A DNA stretch of 64,000 bases from the NCBI GenBank assembly GCA_016700155.1, contig CP065001.1, positions 2,852,001 through 2,916,000 on the forward strand, written 5' to 3'. Below, one piece after another: positions 1 through 8,728 of the stretch (position 1 is its first letter; each line of letters starts with the position of its first letter). Origin of the DNA: Ignavibacteriales bacterium (GTDB lineage Bacteria; Bacteroidota; Ignavibacteria; Ignavibacteriales; Ignavibacteriaceae). A program made the position numbers and the translations under genes. A model generated the notes under the pieces. It was not told the origin of the DNA. It did not search any database and saw only the letters and a program-made list of their open reading frames with translations.

Positions 1-3000
1 AGCCCTTCAATTTTGTTATCGTGTGAGGCTTTTGCAGTAAGAAGAATTACCGGAATATGTGAAGTAAGAAATTCTGTTTTAATTATCCTGCAGAATTCTA
101 TCCCATCCATTTCAGGCATCATTACATCACTCACAATAAGATCGGGCATAATCTCTTTGGCTTTCTCAAGTCCCTGCTGACCGTTAACTGCAACTTCAAC
201 TTTGTAATGACTGTTGAGAATGTCTTTTATGTATTCACGGACATCACGATTGTCTTCGACAAGAAGAATTAAATTTTTATTTTCTCTTATATCATTTGCG
301 ATATCTTGGGTTACCAACTCAGTTTTCTTTGTGAATGCAGATTCATCTATATAAATATTCTTTTCTCCAACAACTGAACTTTCAACTATTTCATCATCTT
401 TCAGATGATCTCTTCCCAATGGAAATTCAACAATAAACTCACTGCCAGTACCGACTTTACTATTTACGTTAATACTTCCGTGGTGTAATTCAATTAGTTC
501 TTTGATTAGTGCCAGTCCTAATCCTGAACCTTCATATTCTCTTGTCTGCGAACTGTCAACCTGGTAAAACCTGTCGAATAGTTTCGGTAGTTCTTCTTCT
601 GATATTCCGATGCCGGTGTCTTTAACTCTTATGACTATCATCCTGTCATTCCGAACTTGTTTCGGAATCTGGTGCTCAAATGAAGATGCTGAAATAAATT
701 CAGCATGACCAACGGTTACCGTTATATTTCCACCTTCGGGTGTGAACTTAAATGCATTTGATAGAAGGTTAGTTAGAATTTTTATCATCATTTCTTTGTC
801 GAAGTAAAGCTCAATAATATCCTGTTCACATTCTATCTTCAGATTAATATCTTTTCTTTCAGCAAGCGATTCAAACGACATCACAATTCCTTTTACAAAA
901 GGAACAATATTACTCTTTGATGCTTTTATTTTGAGTTTGCCTGCTTCGAGTCGTGAAAGATCAAGAAGCTGGTTTATAAGATTCATCAGTCGATGCGCAT
1001 TTCTCCTGATAATTCCGGTATGCTTTTCAATTTCATCAGCAGGAGTTTCTGAAGTTAGTTTATCAATCGGGCCTAGTATCAGAGTAAGCGGTGTTCTGAA
1101 TTCGTGAGAGATGTTTGCAAAGAAACGTGATTTCATTTTATCGGTTTCTTCTCTTTCTTTAAGCTTTACTTCATCAAGCTTTACCTGGTTTTTTAATCTC
1201 AGCCGGTTCATTTCATATCGTCTCACTGCATAAAAAATGCTTAGCACTAATAAAATGTAAAACGTGTATGCCCACCATGTTGCCCAGAAAGGCGGCGAAA
1301 TTATAATCTTAATTGATGCCTCTTCTTCATTCCAGACACCATCGAGATTACAGGCTTTAACTTTGAAAACATATTCACCTGCATCAAGATTTGTATAAGT
1401 GGCATTTCGTTGCGTTCCTGCATCAATCCATTCTTCTTCATATCCTTCCAACTTGTACAGATACTTGTTTCTTGATGGATCAGCATAATGCAAGCCTACA
1501 TAATCAAATCGAAGATCGTTTTGATTATAAGAAAGATTTAATTCTTTAATCTCCGTTATCAATCCTTCATACTCAAATTTTTCATCCGGTCTGTTGAAAA
1601 GAGAAACATTGTTTAATACTACTTGAGGTGGGATCGGATCGTCTTTTATTTTATCAGGATGGAAAAGAATGAAACCATCAGAAGTACCGAACAGCATTTC
1701 ACGATTTGAATTTTTGAACGCGCTTTTATTTGAAAATCTGTTACCTTCAAATGATTCTGAAGTAATAATATTTTTAACATTACGGGTTTCAGGATTTACT
1801 TTTGACAGTCCATAGTCTGTCCCAACCCATAGATTGCCGGAATCATCTTCAAGTATTGACCGTATCAAATTGTTTGAGAGTTCAATATTGTAGGAAAAGG
1901 ATTCACTTTCCCGATCAAATAAAATAATTCCTTTGTTTATTGCCCCTATCCAAAAATTTCCTTTCTGATCTTCGTGTATTACCGGAACAACGGGACCACC
2001 TTCAATATGCCAAAATGATTTGAAGGAATTATTTGTTGCATCAAATTTGTTCAGTCCTGCGTTACCCTGAGTTCCTACCCAAAGCATTTCTTTTCGATCA
2101 CGAAAAATACACTCTACTCTTTCATTGCTCAGACTACCTGGATTATCTTTCTCGGGCAGATATCGAATAAATTTACCAGACTTCTTATTGAACTTATTTA
2201 ATCCGCCTCCACGAGTACCAATCCATAGAAATTCATCACCATCTGGTAAGATATAACGAATTGTGTTGTGACCAATAGAAGTTTGGTCATCCGGACTATT
2301 GGAATAAAAGATTTTAGAATTTCTAATAGGATCAAATTTTACTAAACCTCTGGTTTCTGTACCAAGCCAGAAAGTCCCGGATTCTTCTTTGCAGATAAAA
2401 GTTACTGTGTTATCATTTTCAGAATTATCGTATTTAAAATTCCCGAATTCACCTGTATTTCTATTCAAACTATTTAAACCATTATGGGTACCAAACCATA
2501 TTACACTTTCCGAATCCTCAATGATAGAAAAGACTGTTTTGAAATCACCTTCGGACAAGTTAGAAGGGTCATTTACAAAACGTTTAAATTTAGATTTATT
2601 TCTGTCCCATTTATTTAAACCGTTATAAAAACTTCCAACCCAAAGCACACCAGTACGATCTTCATAAATCGACCATATATACCTGCTGCTTGCAATACTG
2701 TGCGGAATATTTGGATCGTGTTCGATCGGTCTAAATTTTTCAGTGCGCGGATCAAAGACTACAAGACGTCCTTCTTCCTCTAAGCCTGAAATCAACCATA
2801 TAAAACCGTATTTATCTTCAACAAGATTGTGAAAATAATTTTTTACATTATTCTTATCCGGTGGAGTTAATGAAAAATTTGTGACAATGTTTTGTTTCAG
2901 ATCAATCTTCGATAATCCCAATGAGTGTCCTATCCAGAAGAATCCATCTTCAGTTTGAAGCAAGGAATTAATTTCACCGATATCTTTAATCAAAGGATTG

Positions 3001-3671
3001 ATTTTATTTTCATCTGTAAGTATCTGTTCATCAGCATCATAGATTAAAATTTTATCATTGTCGACTACAAGAATATTTCCAGCGGATTTCTCTTCTACAA
3101 TAGCAACAACTTTATCTGAGTAAACTGAATTTTTATAATAGATATGTTTAAAGGATTCTTTCTCTCTGTCAAATAAGTTTAATCCTTTCTCGGTACCAAT
3201 AAGAAGATTTCTGTTTTTGTCTTCAAAAATATCTGCTACAAAGTTGGAGGATATGCTCGTTGAATCATCCGGATCGTGCATAAATCTTTTAAACTTTTCA
3301 CTAACGCTGTTAAAACGATTAAGTCCATGGTTTTTTCCAATCCAGATAGTACCGGATTTATCCTCATAAATCCTTCGCGTCTGTCCAACATTCAGACTTA
3401 AAGAATCAGAAGCATCCGGCTGATAAGATTTCATATTATAACCATCATATCTTACTAATACACCCTGGGTACCAAACCACATATATCCAAGATGATCCTG
3501 CATAATTTCAAGTACACTGTTTTCAGGTAATCCGTCGGCTAACGTGAAATGTTCAAAGATTGGGTCCGGCCAGTTTACTTCCCTGTAATTCCCCTGGGAA
3601 TAAATTGTAGAAGTCATCAATAAAAGATGAATGCAAACCAGTTTAACCGTAATACTATAAATTGAATACAA
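1..3671 (-). CDS. Hybrid two-component sensor kinase/response regulator with periplasmic propeller (C-terminus cut by window edge)
   Basis: One-protein signalling system that senses a ligand in the periplasm and relays phosphate inside the cytoplasm. Reading from the N-terminus I see a hydrophobic signal segment, many Reg_prop-type propeller repeats (WFGT, LWIG-like motifs) to about residue 700, a Y_Y_Y-type domain, one membrane helix near residues 797-818, a HisKA box with HEFRTP (His 856), a HATPase domain, and a receiver domain (LLVEDN, phospho-acceptor Asp 1182 in SDVMMP, LLTAKA). An AraC-type DNA-binding domain usually follows in this family and would lie off the left edge. The start is the TTG at 3671: an in-frame TAG lies two codons upstream, and the first ATG (3617) would remove most of the signal peptide. 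In Bacteroidota such proteins often control neighbouring glycan-use genes; no such genes are visible here. Confidence 0.9.
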   Translation of the reverse strand, partial: MYSIYSITVKLVCIHLLLMTSTIYSQGNYREVNWPDPIFEHFTLADGLPENSVLEIMQDHLGYMWFGTQGVLVRYDGYNMKSYQPDASDSLSLNVGQTRRIYEDKSGTIWIGKNHGLNRFNSVSEKFKRFMHDPDDSTSISSNFVADIFEDKNRNLLIGTEKGLNLFDREKESFKHIYYKNSVYSDKVVAIVEEKSAGNILVVDNDKILIYDADEQILTDENKINPLIKDIGEINSLLQTEDGFFWIGHSLGLSKIDLKQNIVTNFSLTPPDKNNVKNYFHNLVEDKYGFIWLISGLEEEGRLVVFDPRTEKFRPIEHDPNIPHSIASSRYIWSIYEDRTGVLWVGSFYNGLNKWDRNKSKFKRFVNDPSNLSEGDFKTVFSIIEDSESVIWFGTHNGLNSLNRNTGEFGNFKYDNSENDNTVTFICKEESGTFWLGTETRGLVKFDPIRNSKIFYSNSPDDQTSIGHNTIRYILPDGDEFLWIGTRGGGLNKFNKKSGKFIRYLPEKDNPGSLSNERVECIFRDRKEMLWVGTQGNAGLNKFDATNNSFKSFWHIEGGPVVPVIHEDQKGNFWIGAINKGIILFDRESESFSYNIELSNNLIRSILEDDSGNLWVGTDYGLSKVNPETRNVKNIITSESFEGNRFSNKSAFKNSNREMLFGTSDGFILFHPDKIKDDPIPPQVVLNNVSLFNRPDEKFEYEGLITEIKELNLSYNQNDLRFDYVGLHYADPSRNKYLYKLEGYEEEWIDAGTQRNATYTNLDAGEYVFKVKACNLDGVWNEEEASIKIIISPPFWATWWAYTFYILLVLSIFYAVRRYEMNRLRLKNQVKLDEVKLKEREETDKMKSRFFANISHEFRTPLTLILGPIDKLTSETPADEIEKHTGIIRRNAHRLMNLINQLLDLSRLEAGKLKIKASKSNIVPFVKGIVMSFESLAERKDINLKIECEQDIIELYFDKEMMIKILTNLLSNAFKFTPEGGNITVTVGHAEFISASSFEHQIPKQVRNDRMIVIRVKDTGIGISEEELPKLFDRFYQVDSSQTREYEGSGLGLALIKELIELHHGSINVNSKVGTGSEFIVEFPLGRDHLKDDEIVESSVVGEKNIYIDESAFTKKTELVTQDIANDIRENKNLILLVEDNRDVREYIKDILNSHYKVEVAVNGQQGLEKAKEIMPDLIVSDVMMPEMDGIEFCRIIKTEFLTSHIPVILLTAKASHDNKIEG

Positions 3672-3735
3672 GTGCTATAACCGGGTTAGTTGATTTTTTT
3701 TATTTGAAGGAGTAAAGTATAATGTGAATATATGA

Positions 3736-3770
3736 AAGAGAAAGTATTAGATGAAACTATACTTTCTCTT
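3736..3770. repeat. Perfect inverted repeat, 12-bp arms
   Basis: AAGAGAAAGTAT at 3736-3747 and its exact reverse complement at 3759-3770, with an 11-nt loop. It lies between the stop of the T9SS gene at 3886 and the start of the sensor kinase at 3671. There is no good T-run after the stem on either strand, so it is not a textbook terminator. It could be an operator for the kinase gene or an RNA hairpin in its leader. A second, weaker inverted repeat (TGTTAT-N6-ATAACA) sits at 3805-3822. Confidence 0.6.
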
Positions 3771-3885
3771 AAAAATATTTTTGCTAATGAAAATCTCTAT
3801 ACATTGTTATAAGCTGATAACATTCACAATCTGTCATGCTTTATCATCAGCCATGCAAAGCTGGATTTCCAACTAAACGACTGTG

Positions 3886-4764
3886 TCATTTAATCATTAA
3901 CATCTTTTTAGTTTCAATAAACCCTTGCCCTGAGTTTGACGACGGATCACCAACGATCAGTTTATAGTAGTAAACTCCGCTTGCCAACTGTGAGCCATCA
4001 AACTCAGCTTCATAACTTCCCGCAGTTCTGTACTCATCAACTAATGTTACAACTTCTCTTCCAAGCATGTCATAAACTTTTAATGTTTGATGACTGCCGA
4101 TTGGCGACTGCCAACTGATCTTTGTACCTGGATTGAATGGGTTTGGAAAATTCTGTTCTAAATTATACTTACTAATCTGTGTACCTGCGGGATCATTTAT
4201 ATCAGTCGCACCGCTCCATGAAAGATCGTCGATAATAACTCTGCTGCCAACGTGAGGGAATCCTCTTGCATGTGTAACGAATATAGCAATGAGAACAGAA
4301 TCCGGAACTTCACTATTTATAAAAGCGGTCGGGATACTAAACTCAGTATAATTCGCTGCGGGACTTAAATTGTTAGCGGCAACTCCGATTCCAACTCCAT
4401 TCTTCATGAAGTTTGCCTGAACCTGTAAGAAATCGGATTCAACAGAAGTAAATTTATACATTCCCCTGAAAGCCGATGGACGAAAATTAATTGGGATACC
4501 TTCACCCATTTCTCCGCCAATAATAGATGGTCCTACAGTGAATACGCTAAATGTAACAACATCCCCCTGAGCAGCCCAGCTTCCGGCAAAAGCATCACTA
4601 GTTCTGGTAACCGGTATGAATGAACCTGTTGTATTATTTGTAAGCCACATAATAGGATCTAAGTTTGCATCCCAATCTTCAAAACCGCCATTGTTAATTT
4701 GTGCTTCAATAACAGAATTAAAGAGAAAAAGTCCCAACAGAATAAATCGAAAAACAGGTTTCAT
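3886..4764 (-). CDS. Secreted protein with T9SS type A sorting domain
   Basis: Predicted to be exported by Sec and then carried across the outer membrane by the Type IX system, whose C-terminal signal is removed on secretion. The start at 4764 (MKPVFRFILLGLFLF) gives a clean signal peptide ending near VIEAQ; the longer ORF to 4839 adds 25 residues unlike a signal. The mature N-terminal part (FEDWD...DPIMW) resembles the jelly-roll carbohydrate-binding-like domains often fused to sorting domains, but I cannot assign a ligand. The last ~90 residues hold NFPNPFNPGTKISWQSP, YDMLGREVVTLVDEY and the terminal KKMLMIK typical of the sorting domain. About 292 residues. Confidence 0.85.
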   Translation of the reverse strand: MKPVFRFILLGLFLFNSVIEAQINNGGFEDWDANLDPIMWLTNNTTGSFIPVTRTSDAFAGSWAAQGDVVTFSVFTVGPSIIGGEMGEGIPINFRPSAFRGMYKFTSVESDFLQVQANFMKNGVGIGVAANNLSPAANYTEFSIPTAFINSEVPDSVLIAIFVTHARGFPHVGSRVIIDDLSWSGATDINDPAGTQISKYNLEQNFPNPFNPGTKISWQSPIGSHQTLKVYDMLGREVVTLVDEYRTAGSYEAEFDGSQLASGVYYYKLIVGDPSSNSGQGFIETKKMLMIK

Positions 4765-5250
4765 ATATACCTCAAGGAATGTTGAAAAATAATTAATTAT
4801 AAGAGCCATCAAATCCATGAAACACTTGAACAGGATCACCGACTAATACTAATCCGTATTGAACTTTGGGTTGTTAAGGAGAACAAGGATCAATGACACA
4901 CAATTGAACAACAAACGTAGAGTATCTAACCAGGAACAGTTAACACTTAAGGAATGCAGTGATTGAAGCAGTAGAGGTTTGAAGAGTAATCAAGTTTACC
5001 CTTCCTTAAGTAATCATTTTGTGATTGAGTATAACATCAAATAATTTCCCGTAAAAAACAAGTGGCTCTTATTTGTCTCTAACAATTAAAATCAATGGGA
5101 CTTATAAACCCAAATCACTTTTACTAAGACTGATATTCAATAAACAAAAAGACTGCAATGAAGGTTTTTGACAGCCTAATTAATTATTTTTCGGCGGTTT
5201 AGAATTCAGAATATGAAAAGTAATACCGGCAAAAATATATAAGGATCACT
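4765..5250. other. Intergenic region, divergent promoters expected
   Basis: About 490 bp between the minus-strand T9SS gene and the plus-strand pduS-like gene, so it should hold promoters for both. I found no RNA gene or ORF. ACTTAAGGAA (4945-4954) and TTCCTTAAGT (5002-5011) form an inverted repeat, but the arms contain the self-palindrome CTTAAG, so its significance is low. Confidence 0.5.
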
Positions 5251-6588
5251 TTGACTGAAATTTCAATTCTAAATAAAATACGTGACGCAGGTGTTGTAGG
5301 TGCTGGTGGTGCTGGTTTTCCAGCATTCAAAAAACTCACTTCAAAGGTTGATCACATAATTGCAAACGGTGTGGAGTGTGAACCGCTTCTTTACAAAGAC
5401 CGTGAGGTGATGCTTCAGGAAACTGAGAAACTGATTGCGGGCATATCTATAGTACGCGAATTGACCGGAGCTTCAAAAGCTACACTTGCTATCAAAAGAA
5501 AAAATGAAGACCTGGTTAAGTTACTATACCCGTCAGCGAAAAAAGAAAAAATTGATATTCATATTTCTGAAAATGTTTATCCTGCCGGTGATGAGTTTAT
5601 TTTAGTTTACGAGGTTACCGGTAAAAGAATTCCGCCCGGTGGAATTCCGTTGATGGTCGGTTGTGTTGTAAACAATGTTGAAACACTTGTAAACATTGCA
5701 AATGCAGTCGATGATGTTCCTGTGACAGAAAAATATTTAACAATAACCGGTGCGGTTCAAAATCCTGTAACAGTAAAAGTACCTGTTGGCATATCTGTTA
5801 ATGATTGTTTATTGCTTGCAGGTGGTCCTTCGGTTCAAGATCCTGTTATTCTTACAGGCGGAGTGATGATGGGAGGAGTTGAAACTGATTTATCTGTTAC
5901 AGTAAATAAAACTCTTGGCGGTTTAATTGTTTTACCTGCTGACCATACACTCGTAGTAAGAAAAACATCTCCATCAAAATCCTATAACAAATCCGGACAC
6001 AGCACTTGTGATCAATGTACTTTCTGCACACAACTTTGCCCGCGATACATTCTTGGTTACCCGATACAACCTCATCTTGTTATGCGATCATTACAGATGA
6101 CCGGCGACGCAAAGGACAGATTAAATCAATGGGCTGAACACTGCTGCGAATGTAATGTATGTACTTTGTTTGCATGTCCTGAAAAACTTGATCCGAAAAA
6201 TATTTGTGTTGATACAAAAACAAGATTGAAAGAAAATAAAAACGGATTTACAAAAGATCAGCTTGAAGAAGTGTTCAGAGATATTCATCCCGCACGCGAC
6301 GGTCGCGAAATCCCTATCACTTCTTTATATCAGAGACTTGGATTAAAAAAATATGACAGGAAAGCGGAATTCATTTCATCAACATTCGGATTTGAAAGAG
6401 TGATTGTTCCGCTTAAATATGGATTTGGAAATGTTTCAACTCCAATTGTTTCTATAGGAATGAGAGTGAATAAAGGTGAATTGATCGCAGTTTCAGCTAA
6501 CAATGATTCTAGTGTTCCTGTTCATGCAAGTATAAGCGGAATTGTAAAGGAAGTATCAGATAACGGAATATTAATTTTAACGAATTAA
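5251..6588 (+). CDS. pduS: PduS-like RnfC-family flavin/Fe-S oxidoreductase of a bacterial microcompartment
   Basis: In known propanediol microcompartments PduS is an FMN/4Fe-4S cobalamin reductase that passes electrons through the shell via PduT. At 445 residues the length matches PduS. Seen here: an N-terminal glycine-rich RnfC-type nucleotide/flavin motif (GVVGAGGAGFPA, residues 14-25), an SLBB-like stretch near 162-210, and two Cys motifs: C253-x2-C256-x2-C259-x3-C263-P and C298-x2-C301-x2-C304-x4-C309-P, each fit for a 4Fe-4S cluster. The C-terminal ~80 residues look like a barrel-sandwich domain. Translation starts at TTG with AAGGAT upstream. It lies 18 bp before the PduT-like gene, which decides between PduS and ordinary RnfC: no rnfABDGE genes are nearby. 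The true substrate could be B12 or another redox cofactor. Confidence 0.87.
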   Translation: MTEISILNKIRDAGVVGAGGAGFPAFKKLTSKVDHIIANGVECEPLLYKDREVMLQETEKLIAGISIVRELTGASKATLAIKRKNEDLVKLLYPSAKKEKIDIHISENVYPAGDEFILVYEVTGKRIPPGGIPLMVGCVVNNVETLVNIANAVDDVPVTEKYLTITGAVQNPVTVKVPVGISVNDCLLLAGGPSVQDPVILTGGVMMGGVETDLSVTVNKTLGGLIVLPADHTLVVRKTSPSKSYNKSGHSTCDQCTFCTQLCPRYILGYPIQPHLVMRSLQMTGDAKDRLNQWAEHCCECNVCTLFACPEKLDPKNICVDTKTRLKENKNGFTKDQLEEVFRDIHPARDGREIPITSLYQRLGLKKYDRKAEFISSTFGFERVIVPLKYGFGNVSTPIVSIGMRVNKGELIAVSANNDSSVPVHASISGIVKEVSDNGILILTN

Positions 6589-6606
6589 TTTGAAGGACAT
6601 CGACAG

Positions 6607-7155
6607 ATGAAATCAGCGATAGGATTAATTGAACTTTCAAGCATTGCGAAAGGTATTGAAGTTTCTGACGCGATGTTAAAACGTGCTGATATAGAAATTA
6701 TTGTTAACAGAACAATTTGTCCGGGCAAATATATGATACTGATCGGCGGTGATGTTGATGCTGTTAATGCAAGTATTGAAACAGGAATTGAAGGAAGCGG
6801 CGAAGAATTAGTTGATCAGTTTGTAATCCCGAATGTTCACCCTTCCATATTCCCTGCTATAAGCGGTATTACTCCGCCAGTTACTTTAGAAGCTCTGGGA
6901 GTCATTGAATCATTTTCAGTAGCATCAATCATAGAAGCTGCTGACGCAGCGGTAAAGTCCGCATCTGTTGAATTGATCACTGTGTATCTTGCAATGGCTA
7001 TCGGAGGAAAAGGTTATGTGATGTTTACCGGCGATGTAGCGTCTGTACAGACTGCAGTTGAAGCCGGAGCCGCGTCTATCTCAAAGAAAGGTTTGCTGGT
7101 ACAGAAGGTTGTTATTCCTTCACCGAGAAAAGAAATACTTCAGTCATGGATATAA
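6607..7155 (+). CDS. pduT: PduT-like tandem-BMC trimeric shell protein with predicted pore Fe-S cysteine
   Basis: Shell protein of a bacterial microcompartment. Its 182 residues contain two BMC folds (about 1-88 and 95-178), so three chains build a hexagon-like tile. The opening MKSAIGLIELSSIAKG and the NRTICPGKYMILIGGDVDAV stretch match PduT closely. Cys38 is at the position that, in characterised PduT, supplies the central-pore 4Fe-4S cluster. Together with the upstream PduS-like protein it should form an electron conduit across a shell. No aldehyde dehydrogenase, diol dehydratase, BMC-H or BMC-P gene is in the window, so this is a satellite locus serving a compartment encoded elsewhere. 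It converges with the T9SS gene that ends at 7184. Confidence 0.92.
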   Translation: MKSAIGLIELSSIAKGIEVSDAMLKRADIEIIVNRTICPGKYMILIGGDVDAVNASIETGIEGSGEELVDQFVIPNVHPSIFPAISGITPPVTLEALGVIESFSVASIIEAADAAVKSASVELITVYLAMAIGGKGYVMFTGDVASVQTAVEAGAASISKKGLLVQKVVIPSPRKEILQSWI

Positions 7156-7183
7156 TTGTTTTATTGAATCGAATTCTTATCGC

Positions 7184-8716
7184 TTATTTAATTAATATCA
7201 TTTTCCTGGTTTCAACAAACCCTGCCTTGCCGTCAGGTAGATCACCAACTCTCAACTGATAATAATAAACCCCACTCGCTAACTGCGATGCATCAAACTC
7301 AACTTCAAAACTACCTGCATTTCTGTACTCATTAACAAGTGTTGCGACTTCCTTTCCAAGTACATCATAAACTTTTAATGTTTGATGACTGCCGACTGGT
7401 GACTGCCAACTTATCTTTGTGCTTGGGTTGAATGGGTTTGGGTAGTTTTGGGAGAGAGAAAATTTTATCGGAGCTATAATTACTTCAACTATATCCGAGT
7501 ACTTATAACTTCTATCAAAGTCTATTTGTTTTAATCTGTAGAAAAGTTTTGGAACATTTATTCCGTTAATATCATCTGTGAAGGAATAGTTTTGTTGTTC
7601 TGTTGTTGTGCCTTTACCTTCTCTGAATCCAATTCTTATCCAATCAGTTTTATTTGTACTGCGTTCTATTTCAAAACCCTGGTTATTTAATTCTGAGGCT
7701 GTTGACCAGTCAATAAGTATTTTATCATTAACAAGTTTGGCTGTGAATGAAATTAGCTCAACCGGTGTACCGCCGTTTACTGTATGAATAATTTTTCCAT
7801 CGTCCCCCACAGCCCATCCGAGATTTTCATTAATAAAAAAAACTGAGTTTAACACTCCGGTGTTTAAATACTGTTCATACCAATTAACACCTCCATTTGT
7901 TGTTATCATAACAAAATCGAGATTAGGATTCGGGGGTACCTGTATTTTAAATCCAACTGCGTACCCCAAACTGTTATTAAGAAAATCAATGGATTGAATA
8001 AACCGCGTATTACTCCAATATGGCTGTGTCCAGGTTAATCCTCCATCAGTGGTTTTTGAAAATTGGGCGCTACCAAGAGTATTATGGCTCAAGAATCCAG
8101 ATTGTCCGTCTTTAAGTTCCAAACACATTGGGGCACCTGTAAATGTAACCGGATAATAATTCCAGTTGTTTCCACCATCAGTCGTTTTTAGCAAACCTGA
8201 CCACCCAATAACAATTCCTGAAGTATCGTTTATAAAATCCATTGCTTCGAAAATTTCTGATGATGTTTGATATCTGATATCCCAGGAACTACCTCCGTTT
8301 GTTGTATGATAAATATGTCTTAAAATTGCTGCGTTGTTTGAAACTGCCCAACCGTTGTTGGAGTTAAAAAACTTAAACCGAACCAGGTAGTTCGATGCTG
8401 GCCAGGTAGATGAACTCCATGTGTTTCCCCCATCAGTCGTTTTTATAAACTCATCATCGCCACCAGCCCAGCCAGTGTTAGCATCAATGAATTGTATTAT
8501 ACTAAGTGAGGCATTAGAATTAGAATTAAGTATTTCCCAGGAGTTACCTCCATTTGTTGTTTTAATGATTAGTCCATTTTCACCGCAAGCCCAGCCTTCA
8601 TTCATATTAATAAAGAATACAGCTTTTAGATTTTCAGTTGTACCGCTATTTTGTTGCAGCCACTGTGCGTTTACCACTAAAGAAAAGATTGCAATAAGGG
8701 AAAAAATAAATTTCAT
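7184..8716 (-). CDS. Secreted YCF48/BNR-repeat protein with T9SS sorting domain
   Basis: 510 residues. Signal peptide (MKFIFSLIAIFSLVVNAQ), then about six propeller repeats with the KTTNGGNSW / KTTDGGNTW turn typical of YCF48-like beta-propellers, then the shared C-terminal module: PVELISFTA, WSTASELNNQGFEIERST, YRLKQIDFDRSYKYSD, and the sorting domain (NYPNPFNPSTKISWQSP ... YDVLGKEVATLVNEY). Function unknown; propellers of this kind are usually structural or binding. It is the last gene of a minus-strand run of similar cargo genes, 12 bp after the gene starting at 11095. Confidence 0.88.
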   Translation of the reverse strand: MKFIFSLIAIFSLVVNAQWLQQNSGTTENLKAVFFINMNEGWACGENGLIIKTTNGGNSWEILNSNSNASLSIIQFIDANTGWAGGDDEFIKTTDGGNTWSSSTWPASNYLVRFKFFNSNNGWAVSNNAAILRHIYHTTNGGSSWDIRYQTSSEIFEAMDFINDTSGIVIGWSGLLKTTDGGNNWNYYPVTFTGAPMCLELKDGQSGFLSHNTLGSAQFSKTTDGGLTWTQPYWSNTRFIQSIDFLNNSLGYAVGFKIQVPPNPNLDFVMITTNGGVNWYEQYLNTGVLNSVFFINENLGWAVGDDGKIIHTVNGGTPVELISFTAKLVNDKILIDWSTASELNNQGFEIERSTNKTDWIRIGFREGKGTTTEQQNYSFTDDINGINVPKLFYRLKQIDFDRSYKYSDIVEVIIAPIKFSLSQNYPNPFNPSTKISWQSPVGSHQTLKVYDVLGKEVATLVNEYRNAGSFEVEFDASQLASGVYYYQLRVGDLPDGKAGFVETRKMILIK

Positions 8717-8728
8717 AATTAACTCGCG

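Noticed and set aside
4945..5011. 10-bp inverted arms in the intergenic region
   Set aside because: Arms centre on CTTAAG, itself a palindrome, so the match is less meaningful than its length suggests.
5251..6588. Reading the Fe-S/SLBB protein as RnfC of an Rnf complex
   Set aside because: No rnfABDGE genes nearby, and the next gene is a PduT-like shell protein, PduS's known partner.
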